64,000 nt of DNA, from NCBI RefSeq assembly GCF_900129845.1, contig NZ_FQXB01000005.1:118366-182365 (forward strand). Direction: 5' to 3'. Source of the stretch: Cognatiyoonia sediminum (GTDB lineage Bacteria; Pseudomonadota; Alphaproteobacteria; Rhodobacterales; Rhodobacteraceae). Shown here piece after piece: positions 42,450 to 50,165 of this stretch. A program made the position numbers and the translations under genes. A model generated the notes under the pieces. That model searched no databases and was not told the DNA's origin. It saw only the letters and a program-made list of their open reading frames with translations. Position 1 is the first letter of the stretch; each line of letters starts with the position of its first letter.

Positions 42450-43508
42450 TTAAATCGCAGATCGCTTGCGCCCAAGAAGCCAGACAAAGAACACGCCACC
42501 GATCAGGCCAGTCACAATGCCGATTGGCATGTCTTCAGGCGCCATGATCGTGCGTGCGATGATGTCGGCCCAAAGCAAAAAGATAGCTCCGATCAAGGCC
42601 GAACCGGGCAGAACACTGCGGTAGTCGCCTCCCACAATCATTCGGGTGACATGTGGGATCATAAGGCCGACGAAGCCGATGATGCCCGAAAAGGCCACCA
42701 TGACACCCGTGATCAACGCGCCCGCGACAAAGACAGATAATCGGAAACGGGCGACTGGGATGCCGAGCGTTGAGGCGGTTTCGTCCCCGACCGTCATCGC
42801 GTTCAAATCTGTTGTGCGTGTCATGAGCCACGCCGTGCAGGCTGCGAGGACCACAAGCGGGTAGATCAGCTGACTCCATTGCGCGAGGCCAAGGCCGCCC
42901 AGCATCCAGAACACAACAACATGCGTGGCGCGCGGATCGCCAAGGAAGATCAGCACATTTGCAGCCGCCATGATGATAAACGACACAGCGACCCCAGCGA
43001 GGACGAGGCGATCTGCGCTTGTTGCGTCGGCAAAGCGCGAGACGGCTAAGACGATTGCTGTCGCTGCGAGCGCGCCGAAAAAAGCAAGAAGTGGGACGGT
43101 CAGAAGGCCAAGAAACAGACCCGTGTGAAGAAGGGCGAGAATGGCTCCAAAGGCTCCGCCCGAAGAAATGCCTAGCAAATGTGGGTCTGCCAAAGGATTG
43201 CGTGTCACCGCTTGAAGGCTGGCTCCGACTATGGCCAACCCAGCGCCAACCATCATGGCAAGTAGCGCCCTTGGAAACCGGATTTCCCAGACAATCGCTT
43301 CTCTTCCTTGGGACCAGGTTTCTTCGATCAGGCCGGGAAAGAGTTTGTTGAGGAAGACACCCCAAACGGTGCTCAGCGGGACGGGAACCGCCCCAACTGA
43401 AATCGCAACGGAGAGCGAAACCAAAAGCGCAGCCAACCCGCCAACCACGAAAGCAGAGGTTCTGCTCAATCGGCGAGGCGCGATGCTGGTTTGGGTGGTT
43501 TCGCTCAT
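42450..43508 (-). CDS. FecCD/BtuC-family ABC transporter permease
   Basis: 352 aa with about ten membrane helices. Family marks are Arg-Phe-Pro-Arg-Ala-Leu-Leu-Ala (about residue 78), Gln-Ala-Val-Thr-Arg-Asn-Pro-Leu-Ala-Asp-Pro and Pro-His-Val-Thr-Arg-Met, as in BtuC and FecD. It moves a cobalt corrinoid or a siderophore. The upstream riboswitch points to cobalamin. It is the last gene of a four-gene operon. Confidence 0.9.
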   Translation of the reverse strand: MSETTQTSIAPRRLSRTSAFVVGGLAALLVSLSVAISVGAVPVPLSTVWGVFLNKLFPGLIEETWSQGREAIVWEIRFPRALLAMMVGAGLAIVGASLQAVTRNPLADPHLLGISSGGAFGAILALLHTGLFLGLLTVPLLAFFGALAATAIVLAVSRFADATSADRLVLAGVAVSFIIMAAANVLIFLGDPRATHVVVFWMLGGLGLAQWSQLIYPLVVLAACTAWLMTRTTDLNAMTVGDETASTLGIPVARFRLSVFVAGALITGVMVAFSGIIGFVGLMIPHVTRMIVGGDYRSVLPGSALIGAIFLLWADIIARTIMAPEDMPIGIVTGLIGGVFFVWLLGRKRSAI

Positions 43509-43513
43509 GGGTC

Positions 43514-44449
43514 TTACTCGGCCCAGAACGCTTCGGCCAAGGTTTTGATCGCCTGAATATTGCGTGGCCCCGGTGTGGCTTCGACATATTCCAGCGTCAC
43601 AAATCGATCATTCTTCACGGCATCCAAATCAGCAAAGGCAGGGTTGGACATCATGAATTCGCGCTTTTGTTCCGCGGTCACGTCCCCGTAGTTGACGATC
43701 ATCACGACCTCTGGGTTCCGTTCCACTACCTCTTCCCAAGTAACGGTGGCCCAGCTTTTCTCGAAATCATCCATGATGTTCACACCGCCAGCCGCTTCGA
43801 TCAGGGCCGTTGGCATGGCGTAGCGGCCTGCCGTGAAGGGCGTGTCTTCGCCGCTGTCATAGACAAACACGCGCAATGGTTCGCCAGTTTCAAGACCTTC
43901 GGTGAAGGACGCAAGCTCTGCCCGGTAGCCGTCGATCAATACGGTTGCGCGGTCTTCCACATCGAAGATGTCACCAAGGTTGGCCAGATCGTTGTACATA
44001 TCTTCGATGCTGGCTTTGTCTTTTTCCATGATGTGGGTACAGGATTCTGTCAGTTCGTAAACCTGAACGCCAAATGGCTCCAAAGTTTCCGGCGTTACCT
44101 CGCCGCCCACTTTCATACCGTAGTTCCAACCAGCGAAGAAGAAATCGGCATCGGCGCCGACAATCACTTCTTTGGATGGGTATTTAGCGGAAAGCTCTGG
44201 CAGTTCCTCGACGCCAGCGCGCATTTCCTCATCGAGCGTTTTCCAGCCCGAGATACCGGTGTAGCCAACCATGCGGTCCGCAAGGCCAAGTACCAGCATC
44301 ATTTCGGTGAGGTTCACGTCATTGGATACAGCGCGCTCTGGCGGAGCGTCAAATGTCACGGTCCGGTCACAGCTTTGAACCGTTGCATCTGCGGCAGCGA
44401 CATTTGCCAAAAGGATCAGCGCTGTCGAGGTGAGGAGCGTCTTCGTCAT
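43514..44449 (-). CDS. Periplasmic cobalamin/siderophore-binding protein (BtuF/FecB type)
   Basis: 311 aa. A Sec signal (1-21, ending Val-Ala-Ala-Ala-Asp) precedes a two-lobe fold: Glu-Arg-Ala-Val-Ser-Asn-Asp-Val-Asn-Leu-Thr-Glu-Met-Met is the usual first-lobe motif. The protein would deliver a corrinoid to the permease. It lies 5 bases before the permease and 11 bases after the ATPase gene. Confidence 0.88.
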   Translation of the reverse strand: MTKTLLTSTALILLANVAAADATVQSCDRTVTFDAPPERAVSNDVNLTEMMLVLGLADRMVGYTGISGWKTLDEEMRAGVEELPELSAKYPSKEVIVGADADFFFAGWNYGMKVGGEVTPETLEPFGVQVYELTESCTHIMEKDKASIEDMYNDLANLGDIFDVEDRATVLIDGYRAELASFTEGLETGEPLRVFVYDSGEDTPFTAGRYAMPTALIEAAGGVNIMDDFEKSWATVTWEEVVERNPEVVMIVNYGDVTAEQKREFMMSNPAFADLDAVKNDRFVTLEYVEATPGPRNIQAIKTLAEAFWAE

Positions 44450-44460
44450 CAGTTAAGTTC

Positions 44461-45246
44461 CTAGGTTTGAAGATGAAATGTGAGGTGTTCGTTGCCAGAA
44501 TGGGAAAGTTGTTCCCGTCTGGCGTTCACTTGAAATGCGTGTGCGACGCTTTTTTCGGTGAGCACGTCGGAAGGGGTGCCAAATCCAATAGGGCGGCCTG
44601 AATGCAAAAGCAGGATGTTGTCGCACACACCGGCGGCAAGATTGAGGTCATGCAGCGAAGTGACGATTGTAAGCGGAAGGTTTCGGATCAGCTCCAGAAC
44701 CTCTAGTTGATGTCGAATGTCGAGGTGGTTGGTTGGCTCATCCAAGATCAACAGTTTGGGTTCTTGCGCCAAAGCCCGCGCGACCATGACCCGTTGACGT
44801 TCGCCACCAGACAGGGTGCCAAGGTGACGGTCGGCCAATTCATGTAGGTCCAATTGATCCAGAGCATGGTTGATGATGTCTAGATCGCGAGCCCCTACCG
44901 CCCCAACAAACCCACGCCGATGCGGGGTGCGGCCCAAGGCGACGATCTCCCCAACGGTCAGCGCAAAATCGCTAGGCTGTTCTTGCAAAACGGCCGCAAC
45001 ACGTTGCGCGACGGCGCGCGCCGGCATGGACCAAATATCTTGGCCATCGACTTGCACTGTACCGACTGTCGGGCGGTGATAGCGATAGAGCAAGCGAAGC
45101 AGGCTCGTTTTGCCGGCGCCATTGGGGCCGACGATGCCCAGAACTCGCCCTGCGTCCAACTCAAAACTTGTTGGATGCAGCACCAGATCGGCGCTTTTCG
45201 CCGGTGCCCACGAAAGCTCTTGAACTGAAAGCGTTGCAGCCGTCAC
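44461..45246 (-). CDS. ABC transporter ATP-binding protein (BtuD/FecE type)
   Basis: 261 aa. Walker A is Gly-Pro-Asn-Gly-Ala-Gly-Lys-Thr-Ser, the signature is Leu-Ser-Gly-Gly-Glu-Arg-Gln and Walker B is Leu-Leu-Ile-Leu-Asp-Glu-Pro-Thr. The start is GTG at 45246 and overlaps the DUF1636 stop (GTGA). It powers the corrinoid-type uptake system. Confidence 0.92.
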   Translation of the reverse strand: MTAATLSVQELSWAPAKSADLVLHPTSFELDAGRVLGIVGPNGAGKTSLLRLLYRYHRPTVGTVQVDGQDIWSMPARAVAQRVAAVLQEQPSDFALTVGEIVALGRTPHRRGFVGAVGARDLDIINHALDQLDLHELADRHLGTLSGGERQRVMVARALAQEPKLLILDEPTNHLDIRHQLEVLELIRNLPLTIVTSLHDLNLAAGVCDNILLLHSGRPIGFGTPSDVLTEKSVAHAFQVNARREQLSHSGNEHLTFHLQT

Positions 45247-45638
45247 GAGGCCAGAACCTCGCTCTCTTCAATAGCAATCATGGCTGCGGGAACGCGGGCC
45301 AAGGTCGATTTTCGCAACTTCCCAGGCCGGTCGACTGATGAACACCAGCCATCATGCAGATAGGCGTATTGCTTGGCGAACTCGACCAGATCGTCGATAT
45401 CGACATCTGGATCCATATCACCGAACAGATAGGTTGCCTTCTTGGTACCATGATAGGCAACTGTGCAGGGCCGATCGCACCCCGCCATGCAAGCCACGCC
45501 AGAGACTTCAAATTCCTCCGGGATCGCATCGCCAGCTTGCGCAATCGCTTTGCGCAGCCGCTCAATCAGTTCATAGCCGGGACGACACTCGGTCCCTTTG
45601 TGCCGACATGATGTGCAAACAGTAATTCGATGTTCCAT
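45243..45638 (-). CDS. DUF1636 metal-binding-like protein
   Basis: 131 aa. The cysteine pattern Cys-Thr-Ser-Cys-Arg near residue 8, a Cys near 19 and Cys-Met-Ala-Gly-Cys-Asp-Arg-Pro-Cys near 50 marks the family. It is often found with cobalamin genes and may bind cobalt or an iron-sulfur cluster; its role is unproven. It is first of the operon, after a riboswitch. GGAGGG lies upstream of ATG 45638. Confidence 0.85.
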   Translation of the reverse strand: MEHRITVCTSCRHKGTECRPGYELIERLRKAIAQAGDAIPEEFEVSGVACMAGCDRPCTVAYHGTKKATYLFGDMDPDVDIDDLVEFAKQYAYLHDGWCSSVDRPGKLRKSTLARVPAAMIAIEESEVLAS

Positions 45639-45711
45639 TTGGCCCTCCGCCTCTCAAACGGGGGAGGGAACAAGAACGATCTCTTAGGCAGCTTAAACGC
45701 TGTGCCATCAT
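45571..45711 (-). CDS. Possible 46-aa leader peptide after the riboswitch
   Basis: Two tandem ATGs (45711 and 45708) follow CAGGAG at an ideal distance. The frame reads Met-Met-Ala-Gln-Arg-Leu-Ser-Cys-Leu-Arg and ends 68 bases inside DUF1636 in another frame. Its translation could couple the riboswitch to the operon. It may also be chance. Confidence 0.3.
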   Translation of the reverse strand: MMAQRLSCLRDRSCSLPRLRGGGPNGTSNYCLHIMSAQRDRVSSRL

Positions 45712-45770
45712 AATCTCCTGACCAGGCGCCCCGCCTGCATCGAGTTAGAATTCCTACGCATCCTCTGCGC

Positions 45771-45930
45771 CGGTGATGGCAGGTCTCCTGACTTGCGGGT
45801 CTTTGCTCCTCCGAACCTTCCCGGACGTATCGTCCAGTGGTTTCATCGGGGTCGCTCACCGCTCACAGTTGCGGGGGCAGTCACGGATTAGGTGCCTACT
45901 GGCTACGCCTCACCGTGTTCCCTTTTCATC
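45771..45930 (-). promoter_or_regulatory. Cobalamin (B12) riboswitch
   Basis: Read on the minus strand, the conserved pieces occur in order: AAGGGAACACGGTGAGG, then AATCCGTGACTGCCCCCGC with AACTGTGAGCGG, then CCACTG, then GGGAAGG and finally AGTCAGGAGACCTGCC. This is the complete adenosylcobalamin-type aptamer. It ends about 130 bases before the DUF1636 start and should shut the transporter operon when corrinoid is plentiful. Confidence 0.93.
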
Positions 45931-46543
45931 TCTTGGCCTTTGGCCCTCGAGAACCATCATCAGCGATCAAACAGGAAGAAATTAACCTGGTCAATGGCAA
46001 GAAGGCCCCCTAACCATGTCAAAGCGACGAATTACGTTGGGAACTCTAACAATATTGATTTGGTCGGCAGATACATATTAGTTCTAAGGATTTTGCGACT
46101 ACATGTTTGCTATAATTCTAACTCGTATTTGAAACGTAATTTTATACACGTTTTCCTGCTCTGACACAGTGACTTAGTGTAGAATTTAGGTAAAAAGCGT
46201 GGTTACTTTATGTGTTTATAGCAATTGTCAGCAAGCTACCTTAGAGCCAGCCAAAAACGTATCGGTTTTTCGTTGTCTGTAACAATTTTCCGTCCAAACT
46301 AGATCTACATGTTTGAATGACTAAGAGCTCCAATACAGCTTATTTGAAACGCCTATATTTGCGATTGTGTCTGGAATACATTTTTTGCCGTACTTCCCTA
46401 GTGGATCAGAAAAGGTGAATCTGGCCTTCTGTTGAGGTCAATTATGATACTTTTATCTCAGTCAGTTGTGACACTACGTTAGTAGGTCTCTGGATTGGTC
46501 AGGATTAGGCAAAGATTCTTGCAAAACTGCAGGCGGCTTATGA
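45931..46543. other. AT-rich intergenic region
   Basis: 613 bases, with a strong AT-rich part from about 46060 to 46480. It includes the promoter side of the riboswitch operon. No gene, repeat or RNA is supported; the frame at 45892-46164 has no ribosome site and no protein-like pattern. Confidence 0.5.
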
Positions 46544-47356
46544 TTAGTCGCTGTTGTCAGACGACATGTCGTATCCTGTTACAGCGCTAATCCAGTCGCG
46601 CAGTTTATTTGCGTCTGTGTATCTAATATTTTCGGTTTCTTCTATCCCAGTAGCGTTAGCCTTTACGCCTCCTTTGACGATACCGGCGACTTGGTATTCT
46701 GTGCCCGACGGTCCACCCTGGATAAACAAGGGACCACCGGAGTCTCCATAACCTGCTCTCTGCGTAGACTCAGGTATTCCAACGCAAAAATCATGAAGTT
46801 CATCGAAATCGACACGTGGTGAGTCACACAATGCGGATTCTGTCACCACAGATTCGTAGTAGAGCAGCGGTTCGCCTTCTAGGCCCTGTCCAAGACCAAC
46901 AGTGGTTGTTTCTGTGCCGTTTGTCAGATTTCCATCAAAAATATTCGCGACAATTGCCCCATGTTCGGTAGCGTCTTCTGCCAACTCGAGCAACGCAGCA
47001 TCTACCCGTTCATGACCAATCTTGGCAGGTGCAAGGATATAGTCAACAATTTGAATTTTCTGTTCGAAGAAGCCATCGGTACCAATGTTTACACCAACAA
47101 AAACCGGCTCTCCGCCATTGGACACAGCTTGATATGCTGGCCAGCAATGGTTTGCGGTCAGTACCCATCTGGGTGCAATCAAAGTGCCGCCACAAGCATT
47201 AATTTCTTTGCCTTCATGGCTTGGAAAAGGGCTCTCTGCACGTATCGACACGTAGGAACGGAAGTCCTCTACCTCTGCCTCAATACCATTGATTATAGCC
47301 ATAGCAGGTGAGCACCAGCATAGAAATATGCAATAAAATAGATTTCGTAAGATCAC
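46544..47356 (-). CDS. Secreted trypsin-like serine protease (S1)
   Basis: 270 aa from GTG 47356 with GAGGAGG upstream. A signal peptide (1-20) precedes Ile-Ile-Asn-Gly-Ile, the start of the mature enzyme. The triad is His70 (Leu-Thr-Ala-Asn-His-Cys), Asp119 (Arg-Val-Asp-Ala-Ala-Leu-Leu) and Ser206 (Gly-Asp-Ser-Gly-Gly-Pro-Leu). Position 189 of trypsin is Arg here and the Cys191-Cys220 pair is missing, so substrate choice differs from trypsin. It is a single gene in AT-richer DNA. Confidence 0.88.
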   Translation of the reverse strand: MILRNLFYCIFLCWCSPAMAIINGIEAEVEDFRSYVSIRAESPFPSHEGKEINACGGTLIAPRWVLTANHCWPAYQAVSNGGEPVFVGVNIGTDGFFEQKIQIVDYILAPAKIGHERVDAALLELAEDATEHGAIVANIFDGNLTNGTETTTVGLGQGLEGEPLLYYESVVTESALCDSPRVDFDELHDFCVGIPESTQRAGYGDSGGPLFIQGGPSGTEYQVAGIVKGGVKANATGIEETENIRYTDANKLRDWISAVTGYDMSSDNSD

Positions 47357-47828
47357 TTTTTTGTCCTCCTCGCTGTCTTAGATATTGGGTCTGGATCCTC
47401 GTTTGCAATCGATGTTGACGCCTAGTCATATCCGAAGCTTTCTCTGAAAGCATCCATTTAAGCCATCATAAGCTGGGCCATGAACAAAAATAGGTTCTCG
47501 TTCTTTTGAAGGCCCTACTTTCCGGCAGCTTTGAATTTGAACTTCAATCATCACCTTCTACTCGCTCTCCTCGCCTAGGGATGAACGCCTACTTCTAGTG
47601 ACACATCAAGTTTTAGATTTTGTAATCTAGGATCGTGGAGACGCTTTAAGCAGTCTACTCACAACCATTGAGTATTAAATCGATTTCGCTGTATTTCAAT
47701 TAGTTTTGGTTCGCGCCTACCTATTGAATTTAAAAAGTCTCTTGAGTGAATTGGAACGTTCCAGTAAAAACATGGAACGTTCCAATTTTTTGAGATTCTC
47801 TCAACATCCTTTAAGTGCAGGTGGCGTG
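47357..47828. other. Promoter region of the catabolic cluster
   Basis: 472 bases between the divergent protease and CoA-transferase genes. It contains the tandem palindromes at 47752-47784 and, just upstream of them, AT-rich promoter-like sequence. A longer frame of the CoA-transferase to 47706 runs across the operators and is not used. No gene is supported. Confidence 0.6.
47752..47784. promoter_or_regulatory. Tandem LacI-type operators
   Basis: TGGAACGTTCCA occurs twice as a perfect 12-bp palindrome with a central CG, at 47752-47763 and 47773-47784, centres 21 bp apart (two helical turns, same face of the DNA). A central CG is typical of LacI-family sites. The cluster encodes a LacI protein at 55122, its probable ligand. 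Confidence 0.75.
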
Positions 47829-49400
47829 ATGACAAAGGTGATGGCGGTCAGTGATGCAGTAGCTCAAATTCCAGATGGTGCAACTGTATCGGTTTCTTCT
47901 TCATCCACGCTTGGCTGCCCTGATCTGGTTCTGAAAGCGATTGGCGACCGTTTTGAAGCGAAAGGCCATCCGCGCGAAATTACGTCCCTACATCCCATCG
48001 CGGCAGGCGATGTCTATGGTGTGAAGGGCATGGACTACATCGCAAAGGATGGGTTGCTCAAACGCGTCCTCGCTGGGTCTTACCCGTCAGGCCCTTCGAG
48101 CGTTGAAATGCCCGAGATATGGAAGATGATCGTCGAGGATCGCGTCGCCGCGTACAATGTCCCGTCCGGAATTATGTTCGACATGCACCGCGAAGCGGCC
48201 GCACATCGACCGGGCGTCTTGACTCATGTTGGCTTAGAAACCTTCGTCGATCCGATCCGCCAAGGATGCGCGATGAACGACAAAGGTGCTGCAGAACCAA
48301 TTGTCGATCGTGTTGAATTTGGCGGCGAGACTTGGCTGCATTTCCCAAATATCATTCCCAACGTGGCCGTGATCCGTGCGACGACGGCGGATGAACATGG
48401 CAACCTCACCTATGAACACGAAGGCGCGTATCTTGGTGGGCTGGAACAGGCCATTTGTGTACGGAACAATGGTGGCCTTGTCATTGCTCAAGTGAAGCGT
48501 GTCACCGCGCGAGGTAGCTTGCGCCCCCATGACGTACGTGTACCTGGGCACCTAGTAGATTGCATCGTGGTCGATCCGGACCAAAAGCAGACAACAGAAA
48601 CCCTCTACGATCCGGCGATCTCGGGCGAAGTTATGCGGCCGTGGGACAGTTTTGCGTTGGCGGATCATGGAGTTGAAAAGGTCATCGCACGCCGCGCGGC
48701 GAGCGAATTGAGATGCGGAATGACCGCCAACTTGGGCTTTGGCATCAGTGCCATGGTCCCTCGCGTTCTGCTTGAAGAAGGCCATCCGGATGCCGTCACT
48801 TGGGCAATTGAACAAGGCGCGGTTGGTGGTGTCCCCCTGTCGGGTTTCGCTTTTGGCTGCGCTTCTAACGCCGACGCTTTCGTTCCGTCCCCGCAGCAGT
48901 TCATCTACTTCCAAGGGGCCGGTTTCGACATATCGTTCTTATCGTTCCTCGAGGTTGATGTGGAAGGGAACGTGAATGTCTCCAAGCTTGGCAAAAAGCC
49001 TTACCTCACAGCTGGCTGTGGCGGCTTTGTCGACATTACGGCGAAGGCAAAAAACATCGTCTTCTCAGGCTGGTTTGAAGCGGGTGCGCAGATCGAATTG
49101 GCGGAAGACGGGATTGATATCAAGGCGCCCGGCAAGTTCACCAAAATGGTTGATGAGGTGGAGCATGTCACCTTCTCTGGCAAGCGCGCGCGAGAACAGG
49201 GCCAGAACGTTCTCTATGTTACGGAACGCTGTGTGATCCAACTGACGGAGATGGGTCTGGTCGCGACCGAGATCATGCTGGGTGTTGATCCGCAAGAGCA
49301 TATTGTCGGCCCATCGCAGGGTCGGGTGCAAGTTGCGGAAAACGCAACATTGATGTCGAAATCGCTTTTGACGGACGGACCAATGGGGTTGGAACTATGA
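47829..49400 (+). CDS. Acyl-CoA:acetate/3-ketoacid CoA-transferase (YdiF type)
   Basis: 523 aa from ATG 47829 with AGGTGG upstream. It is the fused-subunit kind. The catalytic Glu is likely Glu328 in Ile-Glu-Gln-Gly-Ala-Val-Gly-Gly; other marks are Gly-Ala-Thr-Val-Ser-Val-Ser-Ser near the N-terminus and Asn-Gly-Gly-Leu-Val-Ile-Ala-Gln-Val-Lys. It would load CoA onto a carboxylic acid from the cluster. It is the first gene after the operators and overlaps the next as ATGA. Confidence 0.88.
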   Translation: MTKVMAVSDAVAQIPDGATVSVSSSSTLGCPDLVLKAIGDRFEAKGHPREITSLHPIAAGDVYGVKGMDYIAKDGLLKRVLAGSYPSGPSSVEMPEIWKMIVEDRVAAYNVPSGIMFDMHREAAAHRPGVLTHVGLETFVDPIRQGCAMNDKGAAEPIVDRVEFGGETWLHFPNIIPNVAVIRATTADEHGNLTYEHEGAYLGGLEQAICVRNNGGLVIAQVKRVTARGSLRPHDVRVPGHLVDCIVVDPDQKQTTETLYDPAISGEVMRPWDSFALADHGVEKVIARRAASELRCGMTANLGFGISAMVPRVLLEEGHPDAVTWAIEQGAVGGVPLSGFAFGCASNADAFVPSPQQFIYFQGAGFDISFLSFLEVDVEGNVNVSKLGKKPYLTAGCGGFVDITAKAKNIVFSGWFEAGAQIELAEDGIDIKAPGKFTKMVDEVEHVTFSGKRAREQGQNVLYVTERCVIQLTEMGLVATEIMLGVDPQEHIVGPSQGRVQVAENATLMSKSLLTDGPMGLEL

Positions 49401-50164
49401 GCCAGATTGCACTGACTGAACGCGGCAACGCAGCCGTCCTGACCCTTCACAATGAAGCGAAGTTAAATGCGCTGACGGTCATCATGCTGAAAGAGCTTGA
49501 GGGACACTTGAGCGATATCGAAAGCCGGTCTGATATTCGCGCGCTCATTGTCACGGGTGCTGGCCCGAAGGCGTTCTGCTGCGGGGCCGACATCGCTGAA
49601 TGGGGCGAGCTGCGGCCAGAAGAATTTGCGCGGTTTTGGGTGCACGGCGGGCATCGCATTTTTGATCGCTTGGCGCGGTTTTCTAAACCTACGATTGGCG
49701 CTTTGAATGGCCATGCCTTTGGCGGCGGGCTAGAGCTTGCAGCCTGTTGCGATATTCGGGTTATGACCCCTAAAGCGACGCTGGTGTTGCCTGAGGCGAA
49801 GGTTGGCATCGTTCCGGGGTGGTCGGGCACGCAACGCCTTGCGCGGCTTTTGCCCGAACCCGTTCTGAAAGAGATGGCCCTTTTTGCGCGTCGCTTGACC
49901 GCCGAACGGGCGATGAATCTGGGCTTCGTTGCTGAAATCGATGACGATCCGCTTGCTGCGGCACTTGGAATTGTCGAAGACCTGGCCGACGTTTCACCAC
50001 GCGCCAACGAGCTGGCGAAGGCCATGATCCACGGTGCGGTTGGCGAAGATACCGGAGCGGTGATTGAAGCGCTTGGTAGTGCCGCGGCGGCTGCAAGCGC
50101 AGATCGATATGAGGGCGTCCATGCGTTCCTCGACAAACGCAAACCATCCTTCGAAGGACGTTGA
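49397..50164 (+). CDS. Enoyl-CoA hydratase/isomerase family protein
   Basis: 255 aa. The crotonase fold is shown by Ala-Phe-Cys-Cys-Gly-Ala-Asp-Ile-Ala-Glu-Trp (oxyanion loop 1), Gly-His-Ala-Phe-Gly-Gly-Gly-Leu-Glu-Leu-Ala and Leu-Pro-Glu-Ala-Lys-Val-Gly-Ile-Val-Pro-Gly. It may hydrate an enoyl-CoA or carry out a related step. It is coupled to the CoA-transferase and one base before the aldehyde dehydrogenase. Confidence 0.9.
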   Translation: MSQIALTERGNAAVLTLHNEAKLNALTVIMLKELEGHLSDIESRSDIRALIVTGAGPKAFCCGADIAEWGELRPEEFARFWVHGGHRIFDRLARFSKPTIGALNGHAFGGGLELAACCDIRVMTPKATLVLPEAKVGIVPGWSGTQRLARLLPEPVLKEMALFARRLTAERAMNLGFVAEIDDDPLAAALGIVEDLADVSPRANELAKAMIHGAVGEDTGAVIEALGSAAAAASADRYEGVHAFLDKRKPSFEGR

Positions 50165-50165
50165 A

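Noticed and set aside
42535..43587. 350-codon open frame inside the ABC permease gene, same strand, other frame
   Set aside because: Its translation is rich in Arg, Ser, Pro and His without hydrophobic pattern, while the overlapping frame is a clear FecCD permease.
45566..45859. 97-codon frame covering the riboswitch and DUF1636 start
   Set aside because: It reads through the conserved aptamer bases, so its codons are explained by RNA structure.
49447..50142. 231-codon frame antisense to the enoyl-CoA hydratase gene
   Set aside because: Shadow of a strongly biased coding frame; Ser/Ala-rich without protein-like motifs and the other strand encodes a full crotonase.
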